DNA of 64,000 nt from an uncultured Gammaproteobacteria bacterium (GCA_958295465.1 OY282353.1:4393001-4457000); one strand, 5' to 3'; positions 29,488-39,500 are shown, numbered from the stretch's first letter. The notes: generated from the sequence alone by a model not told the origin. Numbers and translations are program-made.

Positions 29488-30279
29488 GTGCGGACCTGGG
29501 CAGCCATGCAGTGGCGATGGGGGGTAGCGGCCAGCACCGCGTTGCTGGCCGTCTTCCTCGCGGCGTGGGAATGGGGACCGGCCCGGCTCGGGGTCCCGGC
29601 GTACATCCTGCCGCCGGCGTCGTCGGTCATCGACGAGTTCTTTCGCATGATCGGGACCGACCGGGTGTTCTTCCACACCGCGGTCACGGCCGGCGAGGTG
29701 GTCGCGGGATTCCTGCTGGGAGCGCTCCTGGGGATGACCGCCGGCTACGTCCTCGGCATGTCGCCTTCGGCCGAGTTCGTGCTGTCGCCCTACATCCTGG
29801 CCCTTCAGATCGCCCCGAAGGTGGCGTTCGCGCCGCTGTTCGTCCTGTGGTTCGGCTTCACGGTCACCCCCAAGATCCTGGTGGCGATCCTGATCGTGTT
29901 CTTCCCGATCATGATCAACGTGCTTGGCGCGCTGCGCGCCGTCGATCCCGACATGCTCAACCTCGCCCGCTCGTTCAAGGCGAGCCGCGCCCAGATCTTC
30001 TGGAAAATCGAGTTCCCCGCGTCCATGCCGGCACTGTTTTCGGGGCTGCGCATCGGATCGACCCTGGCCGTCATCGGCGTCGTGGTCGGCGAGCTGGTCG
30101 GTGGCAACATGGGCCTCGGCTACCTGCTGGTGTTCGGAGAAGGCGCCGGGAACACGGCGATGGTGTTCGTGTCGATCATCCTGCTCACGGTCATCGGCAT
30201 TGCCGCCTACGTCGTCGTGATCTTCGTCGAGCAGCGCGTCCTGCACTACCTGCCACGGCGCACCTATCAACACTTCTGA
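29488..30279 (+). CDS. ABC transporter permease, SsuC/TauC type
   Basis: The product has 263 residues from a GTG directly after the previous stop; an ATG at 29506 is an alternative. About six helices are predicted. The binding-protein-dependent permease EAA loop reads MLNLARSFKASRAQIFWKIEFPASMP (near 155-180), followed by GLRIGSTLAVIGVVVGEL and NMGLGYLLVFG, all characteristic of the nitrate/sulfonate/taurine permease group. It completes the importer with the two preceding genes. Confidence 0.92.
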   Translation: MRTWAAMQWRWGVAASTALLAVFLAAWEWGPARLGVPAYILPPASSVIDEFFRMIGTDRVFFHTAVTAGEVVAGFLLGALLGMTAGYVLGMSPSAEFVLSPYILALQIAPKVAFAPLFVLWFGFTVTPKILVAILIVFFPIMINVLGALRAVDPDMLNLARSFKASRAQIFWKIEFPASMPALFSGLRIGSTLAVIGVVVGELVGGNMGLGYLLVFGEGAGNTAMVFVSIILLTVIGIAAYVVVIFVEQRVLHYLPRRTYQHF

Positions 30280-30295
30280 GACGGGAGAATCGGAA

Positions 30296-30829
30296 ATGAG
30301 TACCGGAGCTGGTGACACCGCACCCGGCGTCGTTCCGCAAGGCCGGTCGCTCGCCGACTGGATCACCGGCCGGATCGCACGCTACGAGACGCGCACGCTC
30401 GACTGGGAGGCGCTCGAGTTCCAGGCCGACGTCGATCCCCGGTACCGGCGCGCGCAGATGCGTTACGTGGGTACCGGCGGCACCGGGGTGTCGAAGGATT
30501 CGAACACCGTGCCGGCCGAGCACTTCACCTTCTCGACGATGGTGCTCCCGGCCGGCTGCGAGGGGCCGATGCACGTCCATCGCGACGTCGAGGAGGTCTT
30601 CTTCATCCTGCGCGGCAGCCGCATCCGCCTGATGTTCGAGGCCGGCGGAGAGCGGTGGGAGACGATGCTCGGCGAACGCGACCTCGTCTCGGTGCCGCCC
30701 GGCGTCTATCGCGGCCTCGTCAACGAAGGGCTCGAAGAGGCGCTGATGTGCGTGATGCTCGGCACCGCCTCGCCGGAACGTCCAACCTACCCCCCCGACC
30801 ATCCGCTAGCCGGCGTCGGACGGCCGTAG
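30296..30829 (+). CDS. Cupin-domain protein
   Basis: The product has 177 residues. The cupin core begins FTFSTMVLPAGCEGPMHVHRDVEEVFFILRG in overall pattern, with metal-binding residues His-x-His (MHVHRD) and Glu (EEVFFI) near 94-102 and a second motif LVSVPPGVYRGLVNEG near 134. The third His of cupin motif 2 appears replaced (VYRGLVNEG). A ring-cleaving or regulatory binding role is possible; the catabolic operon context favours an enzyme or a ligand-binding accessory protein. Confidence 0.82.
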   Translation: MSTGAGDTAPGVVPQGRSLADWITGRIARYETRTLDWEALEFQADVDPRYRRAQMRYVGTGGTGVSKDSNTVPAEHFTFSTMVLPAGCEGPMHVHRDVEEVFFILRGSRIRLMFEAGGERWETMLGERDLVSVPPGVYRGLVNEGLEEALMCVMLGTASPERPTYPPDHPLAGVGRP

Positions 30830-30865
30830 CGGCAGGGCGTGCGGACCGGCACCGGCAGGACGCGG

Positions 30866-31621
30866 ATGGGGCCACTGGACGACCGTATCGTGGTGGTGAC
30901 CGGCGCCGGCCGCGGGCTGGGGCGGGCGTTCGCCGAGGCATGCTGTGACGCCGGGGCCACGGTCATCGTGGCCGAGGTCGACACCGAAACGGGCTCCGCG
31001 ACCGCCGCGGCACTCGTCGAGGCCGGCTACCGGGCGACGTTCGCATACGTGGACATCGCTTCGCCGGATGCCGTCGCCGCACTCGCGGCCGGCGTTGCCC
31101 GCGATTACGGGCGGGTCGATGGGCTGGTCAACAACGCCGCGCTCGCGACCGGTATCGGCGGTTCGACGTTCGAGGAGATCGACGTCGAGACCTGGGACCG
31201 CGTCATGGCGATCAATACGCGCGGCACGTGGCTGGTCGTGCGTGCCTTTGCCGGCCTGTTGCGGCGCTCGCCCGGAGGGCGGATCGTCAACCTCGCCTCC
31301 GACACCGCGCTGTGGGGCGCTCCCCGCCTGCTGCACTACGTCGCGAGCAAGGGTGCGATCATCGCGATGACGCGGGCGCTCGCGCGCGAGCTCGGCGACG
31401 ACGGGATCACGGTCAACGCGGTTGCACCGGGACTGGTGCGGGTCGAGGCCACCGAGTACGTACCGCGGGAGCGCCACGCGCTGTACGAGACCGGCCGGGC
31501 AATCGCCCGAGCGCAGTATCCGGAGGACGTCACCGGCGCCGTGGTGTTTCTGCTGAGCCAGCGGGCGGGCTTCATCACCGGTCAGGTGCTGCCGGTCAAC
31601 GGGGGCTTCGTTCTGAATTGA
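30866..31621 (+). CDS. SDR-family oxidoreductase
   Basis: The product has 251 residues from an ATG with AGGA upstream; a GTG nine codons earlier is also possible. Motifs are VVTGAGRGLGRAFAEAC (cofactor binding), NNAALATG, IVNLASDTA (Ser) and YVASKGAIIAMTRALARE (catalytic Tyr and Lys), so unlike the SDR at 24155 the active site is intact. It probably oxidises a hydroxylated or dihydrodiol intermediate in the Rieske pathway. The C-terminus ends with the usual LPVNGGFVLN. Confidence 0.92.
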   Translation: MGPLDDRIVVVTGAGRGLGRAFAEACCDAGATVIVAEVDTETGSATAAALVEAGYRATFAYVDIASPDAVAALAAGVARDYGRVDGLVNNAALATGIGGSTFEEIDVETWDRVMAINTRGTWLVVRAFAGLLRRSPGGRIVNLASDTALWGAPRLLHYVASKGAIIAMTRALARELGDDGITVNAVAPGLVRVEATEYVPRERHALYETGRAIARAQYPEDVTGAVVFLLSQRAGFITGQVLPVNGGFVLN

Positions 31622-31623
31622 GC

Positions 31624-32505
31624 GTGACGTCCGACACCGATGAGACGCCCGAGCGCCGGTACCCGCGCGCGGAGAAGGCACGCTGCCTGCATTTGGGATC
31701 ACCTGTCCGGCAACGACGGTCTCTGCGTGCGGGGGAGGCGCGCTTCAGCTATCTCGCCGCCGGCGCCGGTGCGCCGCTGGTGTTGCTGCACGGCATCGGT
31801 TCGAACGCCCGATCCTGGCACGGGCAGTTGGCCGGTCTCGCCGACATCGGGCTGATCGTGGCCTGGGACGCACCGGGCTACGGTGCCTCGGCGCCGCTCA
31901 CGCCGGCGCGGCCGAGCGCCGCCGACTACGCCGGTCATCTGGCGCTGTTCCTCGACGGTCTCGGATTCGACCGCGTCGATCTGCTGGGCCATTCGCTGGG
32001 TGCGCTCATCGCCGGCGCCTTCGCGGCATCGCGCCCGCACCGTGTCAAGCGTCTGATCCTGGCCGACGTCGCGCTGGGTCATGGAGCGGATCCGGACGGG
32101 CCGCTGCCGGCGCGCGCGCAAGCCCGGCTCGACGATCTCGCGGCCTTGGGGCCGGCCGGACTGGCGGCCGAACGCGCGCCGCAGCTCCTGTCGGCGGCGG
32201 CGACGCCGGCGCAGATCGCCTGCGTGCGCGAGACGATGGCGGACATCGATCCGGCCGGCTACCGGCAGGCGGTGGCGATGCTGGTCCGAGGGGACCTCCG
32301 CGCCGACGCCCGCACCATCGACACGCCGACGCTGGTGCTTTGCGGCAGCGACGACGGCGTCACGCCGCCAGCCGGCAACCGCGCGCTCGCTGCCGTCATG
32401 GCGAACGCCCGGTATTGCGAGATCGGGAATGCCGGGCACGCGAGCTACATCGAGCAACCCGCCGCCTTCAACGCAGCCGTGCGCGAGTTCCTGCTCGGAT
32501 CATGA
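31624..32505 (+). CDS. Alpha/beta hydrolase
   Basis: The product has 293 residues from a GTG two bases after the SDR stop; the frame is open further upstream, so the start is inferred. The fold is shown by LVLLHGIGSNARSWHGQLAG, the nucleophile elbow GHSLGALIAG, an acid region in VLCGSDDGVTPPAGN and a catalytic His in IGNAGHASYIEQP. Relatives include ring-fission product (meta-cleavage) hydrolases, which fits the neighbouring VOC dioxygenase. Its stop overlaps the TPP-enzyme start (ATGA). Confidence 0.9.
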   Translation: MTSDTDETPERRYPRAEKARCLHLGSPVRQRRSLRAGEARFSYLAAGAGAPLVLLHGIGSNARSWHGQLAGLADIGLIVAWDAPGYGASAPLTPARPSAADYAGHLALFLDGLGFDRVDLLGHSLGALIAGAFAASRPHRVKRLILADVALGHGADPDGPLPARAQARLDDLAALGPAGLAAERAPQLLSAAATPAQIACVRETMADIDPAGYRQAVAMLVRGDLRADARTIDTPTLVLCGSDDGVTPPAGNRALAAVMANARYCEIGNAGHASYIEQPAAFNAAVREFLLGS

Positions 32506-34136
32506 ACGCCGGTGACGTCGTCGCCGCCGTGCTCGAGGAATGCGGCGTGACCGCGGCCTTCGGGGTCATCAGCGTGCACAACATGGCGATCCTCGATGCG
32601 ATCGGCCGCCGCGGCCGGATCCGATTCGTTACCGCGCGCGGCGAAGCGGGCGCGGTCAACATGGCCGATGCCCATGCCCGCGTCAACGATGCCTTGGGGG
32701 TCGCCGTGACCAGCACCGGGACCGGCAGCGGCAACGCCGCCGGCGCACTCGTCGAGGCGCTGTCGGCGGAAACCCCGCTCCTGCACCTGACCGGGCAGAT
32801 CGACACGCCGCACCTGGACCGCGGCCACGGGTTCATCCATGAGACCAAGGCCCAGCTCGACATGCTGGCGGCCGTCTCGAAGAGGGCCTGCCGCGTGACG
32901 GACCCGCGCGAGTGCGCGGCGGTCATGCGCGCCGCGGTGCGCACTGCGCTGACCCCGCCATGCGGTCCGGTCAGCATCGAGCTTCCCGCCGACGTCCAGA
33001 CCGCCGGGGCCGGACTCCCGGGAGATCCGATGCCGCCGCCCGCCTGCCACGAATCTCCTGACGAGGATGCACTCGATCGGCTCGCCGAGCGCATGGCCGG
33101 CGCTCGCCGGCCGCTGCTGTGGCTGGGCGGTGGAGCGCGCCACGCCGGCGTCGCCGCACGGCGCCTCGCCGGCATGGGCATGGGCATCGTCACCAGCGTG
33201 CGGGGGCGCGGCACCGTGCCCGAAGACCATCCGCTGACGCTCGGCGCCTTCGGCCAGTCGCCCGACGCCGAAGCGTTCTACGGGACGGTCGATCTCATGC
33301 TCGTGGCCGGCTCGCGGCTGCGCAGCAACGACACCCGCACCTACCGGCTGAATCTGCCGCCCGCACGCCTGCACGTGGATATCGACGCGGCGGCCCGGGG
33401 GCGGCCCGCCTACGCGGCCGACGACTTCGTGCGTGGCGACGCGGCGGCGGTCCTCACCGGTCTTGCCGATCGCCTGGATGGCGCGTTCGTTCCCGACCCG
33501 GCCTTCGGCGACGATCTGCGCCGTGCCCGCGCCGCCGCCGAGGCCCGGCTGCGCGACGCGATCGCACCCTATGACGGGCTCGTCGATGCGCTGGCGGCGG
33601 CCATGGGGCGCGACGCGCTCTGGGTGCGCGACATCACGGTCGCCAACAGCACCTGGGGCAACCGCCTGCTGAAGGTCTACGGTCCCTTCGACTCGGTACA
33701 CCCGGCCGGCGGGGGGATCGGCCAGGGGCTGGCGATGGCGATCGGGGCGGCGGTCGCGGCGCCGCGGCGCAAGGTCGTGTGCCTGACCGGCGACGGCGGC
33801 CTGGCGCTCAACATGGGCGAGCTGTTGACGGCGGTCGAGGTGGCGGCCGATCTGGCGCTGCTGGTCATGAACGATCGCGGCTACGGAGTCATCCGCAACA
33901 TCCAGGACGCACAGTTCGGCGGGCGGCGCTGCTTCGTGGATCTCGAGACGCCCGACTTCGCCGGTCTGGCGGCCGCCTGCGGCATGGCTTACCGCCGTAT
34001 CGTCGCGCCGGCCGGGTTCGCCTCCACGATCGGCGATGCCCTGGCCCGACCGGGGCCCGTATTGATCGAGGTCGACATGACGTCGATCGGGCCGATGAAG
34101 GTGCCGTTCGCGGGGCCGATGGGAGGCCGCTCGTGA
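32502..34136 (+). CDS. Thiamine-diphosphate-dependent enzyme, acetolactate synthase/benzoylformate decarboxylase-like
   Basis: The product has 544 residues. The N-terminal PYR domain includes ARGEAGAVNMADAHAR, with the Glu that activates TPP near residue 52. The central domain starts near 185 and the C-terminal PP domain has the TPP-binding motif GDGGLALNMGELLTAVE with the downstream Asn in LVMNDRGYG. It is close to the acetolactate synthase-like group that includes decarboxylases and carboligases. As the last gene of the Rieske operon it may process a 2-oxo acid from ring cleavage. Confidence 0.9.
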   Translation: MNAGDVVAAVLEECGVTAAFGVISVHNMAILDAIGRRGRIRFVTARGEAGAVNMADAHARVNDALGVAVTSTGTGSGNAAGALVEALSAETPLLHLTGQIDTPHLDRGHGFIHETKAQLDMLAAVSKRACRVTDPRECAAVMRAAVRTALTPPCGPVSIELPADVQTAGAGLPGDPMPPPACHESPDEDALDRLAERMAGARRPLLWLGGGARHAGVAARRLAGMGMGIVTSVRGRGTVPEDHPLTLGAFGQSPDAEAFYGTVDLMLVAGSRLRSNDTRTYRLNLPPARLHVDIDAAARGRPAYAADDFVRGDAAAVLTGLADRLDGAFVPDPAFGDDLRRARAAAEARLRDAIAPYDGLVDALAAAMGRDALWVRDITVANSTWGNRLLKVYGPFDSVHPAGGGIGQGLAMAIGAAVAAPRRKVVCLTGDGGLALNMGELLTAVEVAADLALLVMNDRGYGVIRNIQDAQFGGRRCFVDLETPDFAGLAAACGMAYRRIVAPAGFASTIGDALARPGPVLIEVDMTSIGPMKVPFAGPMGGRS

Positions 34137-34529
34137 GGACGCCCGCGCCCGGCGGCCGACAACCGCGCGGGCGAACGGCTGACTGCCCCGGCCCGCGGGC
34201 ATCGGCAGCCGTCCTCCGGATGCCGGGTGTCGAACCGGAGGCCCGGCTCGGACCGGAACACCATCGGATGCCACCGCGGCCCGTCACACCGGCAGACCTT
34301 GCACGATCGGTTCGCCCTCACCGGGCCGACGGGCCGACGGGCCGATTTTCTTGTCGAATGCTTCGCGGCGTCATTGTGTGCGCTGAACGATTTCGGCTCT
34401 CCGCGGGACTTCTTCGGATCCCGTCGTTCGCTTTTGGTGTCGCCGAAGGTCGAGAAATCCTTGCGTGGATTCACCATGCGCTGGCGCTCCGAATTCGATT
34501 CCATAGCCACGAACGTCCACGGCCCGTCA
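34137..34529. other. Intergenic region with gene debris
   Basis: No intact gene is seen. A 44-base segment (34461-34504) is nearly identical to part of the DUF4143 gene at the right end of the window, and is annotated separately. The rest is unrecognised. Confidence 0.5.
34461..34504 (-). pseudogene. 44-bp fragment of a DUF4143-type ATPase gene
   Basis: 43 of 44 bases are identical to 63734-63777. The encoded minus-strand peptide is MESNSERQRMVNPRK, followed by unrelated sequence. Flanking sequence does not match, so only this block was transferred or retained. Confidence 0.75.
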
Positions 34530-34811
34530 GACCGGAACGCGATCATCCGTCTCGACGCACTGAAATCTGCTATCGGCTACCTGCCGATCACGACCGACAC
34601 GATGCTGAAGGCCGCTGAATTCCGGGCGGATGCCAGACGAAAGGGGCTTCCGACCGCTCCGGAGACGGCGTTGGACGCCGATGTGATTCTCGCCGCGCAG
34701 GCGATCCTGCTGAACAACGAAGGTAAATCGGCCGGCGCCACGATAGCGACCGACAACATCGGCCACCTGAGCCGGTTCGTCCAGGCACGGCGCTGGCGGG
34801 ACATCCATTGA
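34530..34811 (+). pseudogene. PIN-domain toxin, C-terminal remnant (VapC-like)
   Basis: About 92 residues remain: LDALKSAIGYLPITTDTML, then PETALDADVILAAQAILL and ATIATDNIGHLSRFVQARRW. This is the C-terminal half of a PIN-domain ribonuclease, with an acidic residue in the ALDADVILAA helix and Asp in ATDN. The N-terminal half with the first catalytic Asp is missing and is replaced by unrelated sequence that includes the DUF4143 fragment. No antitoxin gene precedes it. It is not expected to be active. Confidence 0.75.
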
Positions 34812-34857
34812 AGCGCGAGCGGACCACCCTCCGTCGCCTTGTTGCGCGATTCACGCT

Positions 34858-35820
34858 TCAGGCTTGCAGCTCCTGGAGAGCCGGATTGAAGGCGTCGCGC
34901 ATTCTTCCCATTGCTTCGACGAGCCAGGGCAGGGCTTCGGGCCAGCGTTCCTCATCGGTAACCTGGATTTCCTCCGGGAAATAGAGTGAAACCCGCGACC
35001 GTCGCCTGTCGTCGATTCGATCCCACTCGAGATTCTCGCCGACGGCCTCCTCTATCTGCTGCTTCCGAAGATGCAAATCATCGAACGCCGCCTTCGTGGT
35101 CTCCGTGTCTCCAGTATCGATATACGCCTCGGCTCGCAGCCGGGATCTCCCGTCAGATCGACAGAACGCCGCACTGTATCTCAGGCCGGAGCGCGAAGAC
35201 GGGAACGTCATCCAGGAGGCTTTCCGGGGGGCGACAGCTCGGGTCCACCCGGGATACCTGTTGCGGAACGCGGGTAGGAATTCATCCCAGAATCGCTGGT
35301 ATGTCCGCTTTCTTTCACTCGGTTCCGAGTTGACATGGGCGGCTCTCACGGAACGGCCCCAGTTATCGGGCTTGACCGCGACCCGCAACCGGGGGGCTGG
35401 GAGCGAGTCGCCGATGCGCCATGCTTCGAGAACCACGCCGAAGAACCCGAAATCGTCAGCGGAGATCGAGTTGAGCCAGCTCAGGGCGGAACGATGTTCT
35501 TCCCGGAACTCGGGTGAGAGCAGGACGGCATAGCTGGCCTCCAGGCCGGCGGCGTAAGTGATCAACTTGCCCAAATGATCATGGTCGGTGGGGTCGAACA
35601 TGTTCTCGACGACAACGAATCTGTCCGTGGACACTTCGCGAAAAACCAGATCGGCGCTGTACCGGCCGACCGCCGCTTCGGTTTGCTCGTGAATCAGATC
35701 CATGCCCAGCGCCTCTCCGAGCTGATCGGCGTTCTCCGCCAGCCACGGCGTGAAGTCCCTGGACTCGCCTGCCCAGACCTCCCGGACGTTCACCGGTGAG
35801 AGGGTTCCGAGATCATCCAT
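34858..35820 (-). CDS. DUF4268-domain protein, probable nuclease-like
   Basis: The product has 320 residues. The N-terminal half (WLAENADQLGEALGMDL, RYSADLVFREVSTDRFVVVE, NMFDPTDHDHLGKLITYAAG) resembles a PD-(D/E)XK-type fold in which Asp (SADLV) and Glu (VVVEN) would be active-site acids, with Asn in place of the usual Lys. The C-terminal half (KRTYQRFWDEFLPAFRNRYP, EEAVGENLEWDRIDDRRRSRV) is the DUF4268 region. Such proteins often occur beside restriction and defence genes. It is convergent with the PIN remnant, and the next minus-strand gene is a Uma2 remnant. Confidence 0.8.
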   Translation of the reverse strand: MDDLGTLSPVNVREVWAGESRDFTPWLAENADQLGEALGMDLIHEQTEAAVGRYSADLVFREVSTDRFVVVENMFDPTDHDHLGKLITYAAGLEASYAVLLSPEFREEHRSALSWLNSISADDFGFFGVVLEAWRIGDSLPAPRLRVAVKPDNWGRSVRAAHVNSEPSERKRTYQRFWDEFLPAFRNRYPGWTRAVAPRKASWMTFPSSRSGLRYSAAFCRSDGRSRLRAEAYIDTGDTETTKAAFDDLHLRKQQIEEAVGENLEWDRIDDRRRSRVSLYFPEEIQVTDEERWPEALPWLVEAMGRMRDAFNPALQELQA

Positions 35821-35823
35821 GCG

Positions 35824-36138
35824 TCACTCGCCTCCTGCCGCATCGAACACGCTGCCGACGTCCACGCTGCATCCCGAAAGAGCCGGCGAGCTTGCCCGGT
35901 CCCCCCGGCCGTACACACCGCAGTCGACGTAGCCGCCTCCTTCCAGATCGAGGACGGTGATGGTCTCCTTCCCCGGATCGACGATCCGGTACTCCGGGAT
36001 CGCCGCCTCGGCGTAGTCGCCGCGTTTGTGGACGAGATCTCTTTCCGGGCTGTCCGGGCCGACAACCTCCACCACCACATCGGCCCCGGCCCAGAAGCGG
36101 TCGCCGCTCCGTGCATCTCGCGCATCCCGCACCAGCAA
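35824..36138 (-). pseudogene. Uma2-family endonuclease, N-terminally truncated
   Basis: The readable part has 104 residues, with GADVVVEVVGPDSPERDLVH, KRGDYAEAAIPEYRIVDP and ITVLDLEGGGYVDCGVYG, characteristic of the C-terminal half of Uma2 (DUF820) proteins of the restriction-endonuclease fold. The usual N-terminal half is absent; traces such as DERHGRM appear in another frame just upstream, which suggests frameshift and decay. Uma2 genes are commonly multi-copy and of unknown role. Confidence 0.7.
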
Positions 36139-36546
36139 CTGCCATGCTCATTCGTCCGTGCCGCTCGTCGTGCCTCCCGGCAGAATACGGCGGCGACGTA
36201 CCGGATTCCACCCGGCCCCGGAATCCGCCAAGGCAGTTTCACACTTGCTTCTTTCCAAGCTCCTCCGGAGGCACTGCAAGCCCGGAATCCGCCAAGGCAG
36301 TTTCACACTGTTCCCCAAGCCATCGAGGAGGCGATTCGGTCCGGGACCGTTTCACGCTGACCGCCCCGCGGCCCGCACCGGCTCACCTCCCCCTCCATCC
36401 GGGAAACAGGACAAGCCTCCGGTTTCGATGAAAGAGCCGACGTATCATCGCCGGATGGAACTCCATGACCGGTCCTCTTCGGGTTCTTCGCCATCGCGGC
36501 CGGGGACGACGATGGAGCCTGGGGTGGGATCTGAAGAAGGTGCGAG
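36139..36546. other. Intergenic region upstream of the DUF1998 helicase
   Basis: These 408 bases hold degraded Uma2 sequence, a 64-bp-period direct repeat (36217-36360) and, near the end, the helicase leader with GAAGG eight bases before the ATG. No clear promoter consensus was identified. Confidence 0.5.
36217..36360. repeat. Direct repeat, 64-bp period
   Basis: A 29-base block (starts CCCGGAATCCGCCAAGGCAG) occurs at 36217-36245 and 36281-36309 with no mismatch, and a decayed third copy ends near 36358. The intervening stretches are also related (both contain CCAAGC and GGAGGC), so this is a 64-bp tandem duplication. Confidence 0.75.
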
Positions 36547-39500
36547 ATGGATGTCTTCGACCTGAGAAACCGCCTGGTCTCCGACTACCGGGACTACACC
36601 CGCAGCTTCATCAAGATCCGCGATCCCCGGATCGGGGCATTCGTCGACGGCATCCTCGATGCGGAGGGGTTCTGGCCGGAACCGCTCCTCCAACTGAACC
36701 CGACGTTCAGCCCCGGCGGCACGATCGACGATCTGGTCGCGGAAGGGGTGCTCCACGAGGAATGCTCTCGCATCTTCCGGATCGGCAAGTCCGACGCGGA
36801 CCACCGCGGCAAGCCGCTCCACCTCCACCGCCACCAGCGCGAGGCGATCCTCAAGGTGGCCGAGGGACGCTCCTGCGTACTGACCACCGGCACCGGCTCC
36901 GGCAAGAGCCTCGCCTACATCGTGCCGATCGTGGACCACGTGCTTCGGAACGGGTCCGGCCAAGGCATCCGGGCCATCGTCGTCTACCCCATGAACGCCC
37001 TCGCCAACAGCCAGGCCGAGGAGCTCGGGAAGTTCCTCGACAAAGGCTACCCGGAAGGCCGGTCGCCGGTGCGCTTCGCACGCTATACGGGGCAGGAACG
37101 GGGCGCTGACCGCGAGGCCATCCGCGACGATCCGCCGGACATCCTCCTGACGAACTACATGATGCTGGAGCTGATGCTCACGCGCAGCGAGGACCGTGAG
37201 CTGGTGAGGGCCGCCCAGGGCCTCAAGTTCCTCGTCTTCGACGAGCTGCACACCTACCGGGGCCGCCAGGGGGCGGACGTCGCGATGCTCATCCGCCGCT
37301 GCCGCCACGCCCTCGGCAACCGCGTCGCCTTTGGCGACGGCGCCGTCTGCATCGGCACCTCCGCCACGATGGCGAGCGGCGGGAGCAGCGAGGAGCAGCG
37401 GCGCGAGGTGGCGAAGGTGTCACAGGCCCTGTTCGGGGTGGACTTCACGCCCGAACAGGTGATCGGCGAAACGCTGGAGCGGGCGACGCCGGAGATCGAC
37501 CCCGCGGACCCCTCGACGCGAAACGCCATTCGAGCGGCCATCGTCTCGGACGAAGAGCCGCCCTCCGACTACGAGTCGTTCCGGGCGCATCCCCTCGCCT
37601 CCTGGATCGAATCCACCTTCGGCGTGCGCGAGGAGGCGGACACCGGCAAGCTCCTCAGACAGACGCCCCGCAGGCTCGACGGGGACGTCGAGGCGGTCGG
37701 GCGCGGCCATGGCGAGCCGGGCGGGGATGGCCAGCCGTCCGCCGCGCTGGAGCTCGCGGCGCTCGTGGGCGCCGCGTCGGAGAGCGGCGCCGGAGCACCA
37801 TCGTCGCTGACGGACGCGGGGATCGCGGACGCCAGATCGCGACGAGCCGTGTCGGAGAGCGATGCCGGAACGTCATCGCCGCTGGCGGACACGGGACTCG
37901 CGGACACCAGGCCGCGCCGAGCCGTATCGGAGAGCAGTGCCGGGGCACCATCGTCGCTGACGGACGCGGGGGTCGCGGACGCCGCACCGCAGCGGTTCGC
38001 GTCGGAGAGCGGCGCCGGAGCATCATCGTCGCTGACGGACGCGGGGATCGCGGACGGCGGGCCGCAACGTTGCGCCCAAGTGCTCCGCCGTTGGCTCCTC
38101 AAGGGCTCCGGCCTCCGTCGATACGAATCCAGCCGCTTCTCCCTCTTCGCCTTCCGGCTGCACCAATTCCTGACCCGGGGCGATACGGTCTGGGCGTCGC
38201 TCGAACCCGAGGCGCACCGCCACCTGGAGATTGCCAAGAAGGCGGCCAAGCCCGGCGAACCGGACAAGCCGCTTTTTCCTCTCGTCTTCTGCCGCCATTG
38301 CGGGACCGCCTACTACCGGGTGCGGGTTGCGGCGCCGGCGGCGGACGCGCACGGCCAGGCGACACTGCTCCCCCGCGAAGACCGCCGCGAGGCCGATGAC
38401 GACGGCAGCCACGACGCCTACCTGTACCTCTCCGAGGAAGCGCCCTGGCCCCGTGCCGCCGGTCCCGTGCGTCTTGGGCGTCTGCCGGAGGCGCTCAAGG
38501 AAACGACCGCCCAAGGCGTAGAACGGATCCGGCCCAACGCCCGCAAGGACGTCCCGAAGCCGGTCTTCGTCGATTCCGCCGGATGCATCGTCCCGGAGGG
38601 TGAGGGAGCGCCCGCCGCCCTGATCCACGGCAACTTCCTGTTCTGCCTGGAGCCGTCCTGCGGGGTCGCCTACACCAGGGGCCAGCGATCCGAACGTTTC
38701 AAGCTGGCCACCCTCGGCGTGGACAACCGGAGCACCGCCACCACGATCCTCGCGATGCGCTCGCTCATCGAACTGCAACACGACCGGAGCCTCGCCCCCG
38801 AGGCGCGCAAGCTCCTGAGCTTCACCGACAACCGCCAGGACGCCTCCTTGCAGGCGGGCCACTTCAACGACTTCGTACAGGTCGCCCTGCTGCGCTCGGC
38901 GTTGTATCGGGCCTGCGAGGGGCGACTGCCGGCGCAGTCGCCTGGCGACTCCGCTACGCGGAATCGCGGACACCCCGACCAGCACCACGGACGGGCGGGG
39001 AGCAACGGTTTTGTGCCAGGCGAACCAACACGCGAAGCGGGGCTTCGCCACGGCGAACTGTCACGCCACGTCTTCGACGCCATGCACCCGCGTTTCGAGG
39101 ACTATGCGGCGGATCCGGAAGTGCGCGGTCCGGCACGGCAGAACACCCGGGACGCCCTGCGGCGCGTCATCGAATACTTCCTCTACCGCGACCTCGAACG
39201 CGGCTGGCGGGTCACCGCGCCCAATCTGGAAGACTGCGGGCTGCTGCGCTTCGAGTACGAAGGGCTCGGAGGGGAAGACGGACTGTTCGGCGAAACGGAA
39301 TTGTGGGAGTCGGGGTTCTCCGTACAGGAAGGCCGCGGGAGCCGGCGCTTCATCGAAGCTCCGGCGGCGCTCCGTCAGGCCCCGGCCGAAGCGCGGGAGG
39401 AGATCGTCCGCACCCTGCTCGACGTGCTCCGGCGGGCGCTCGCGGTGAAGGTGGACGTGCTCGACCCCCGGAAACAGCACGATCTCGTCGAGCAGACGAA

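Noticed and set aside
34809..34859. TGAAGCG/CGCTTCA inverted repeat between convergent genes as a bidirectional terminator
   Set aside because: The arms are only seven bases, the loop is nearly 40 bases and there is no T-run.
36217..36360. Possible mini-CRISPR (29-base repeats, 35-base spacer)
   Set aside because: Only two good repeats, the two spacers resemble each other (CCAAGC and GGAGGC in both), and no cas gene is nearby. A tandem duplication explains it better.
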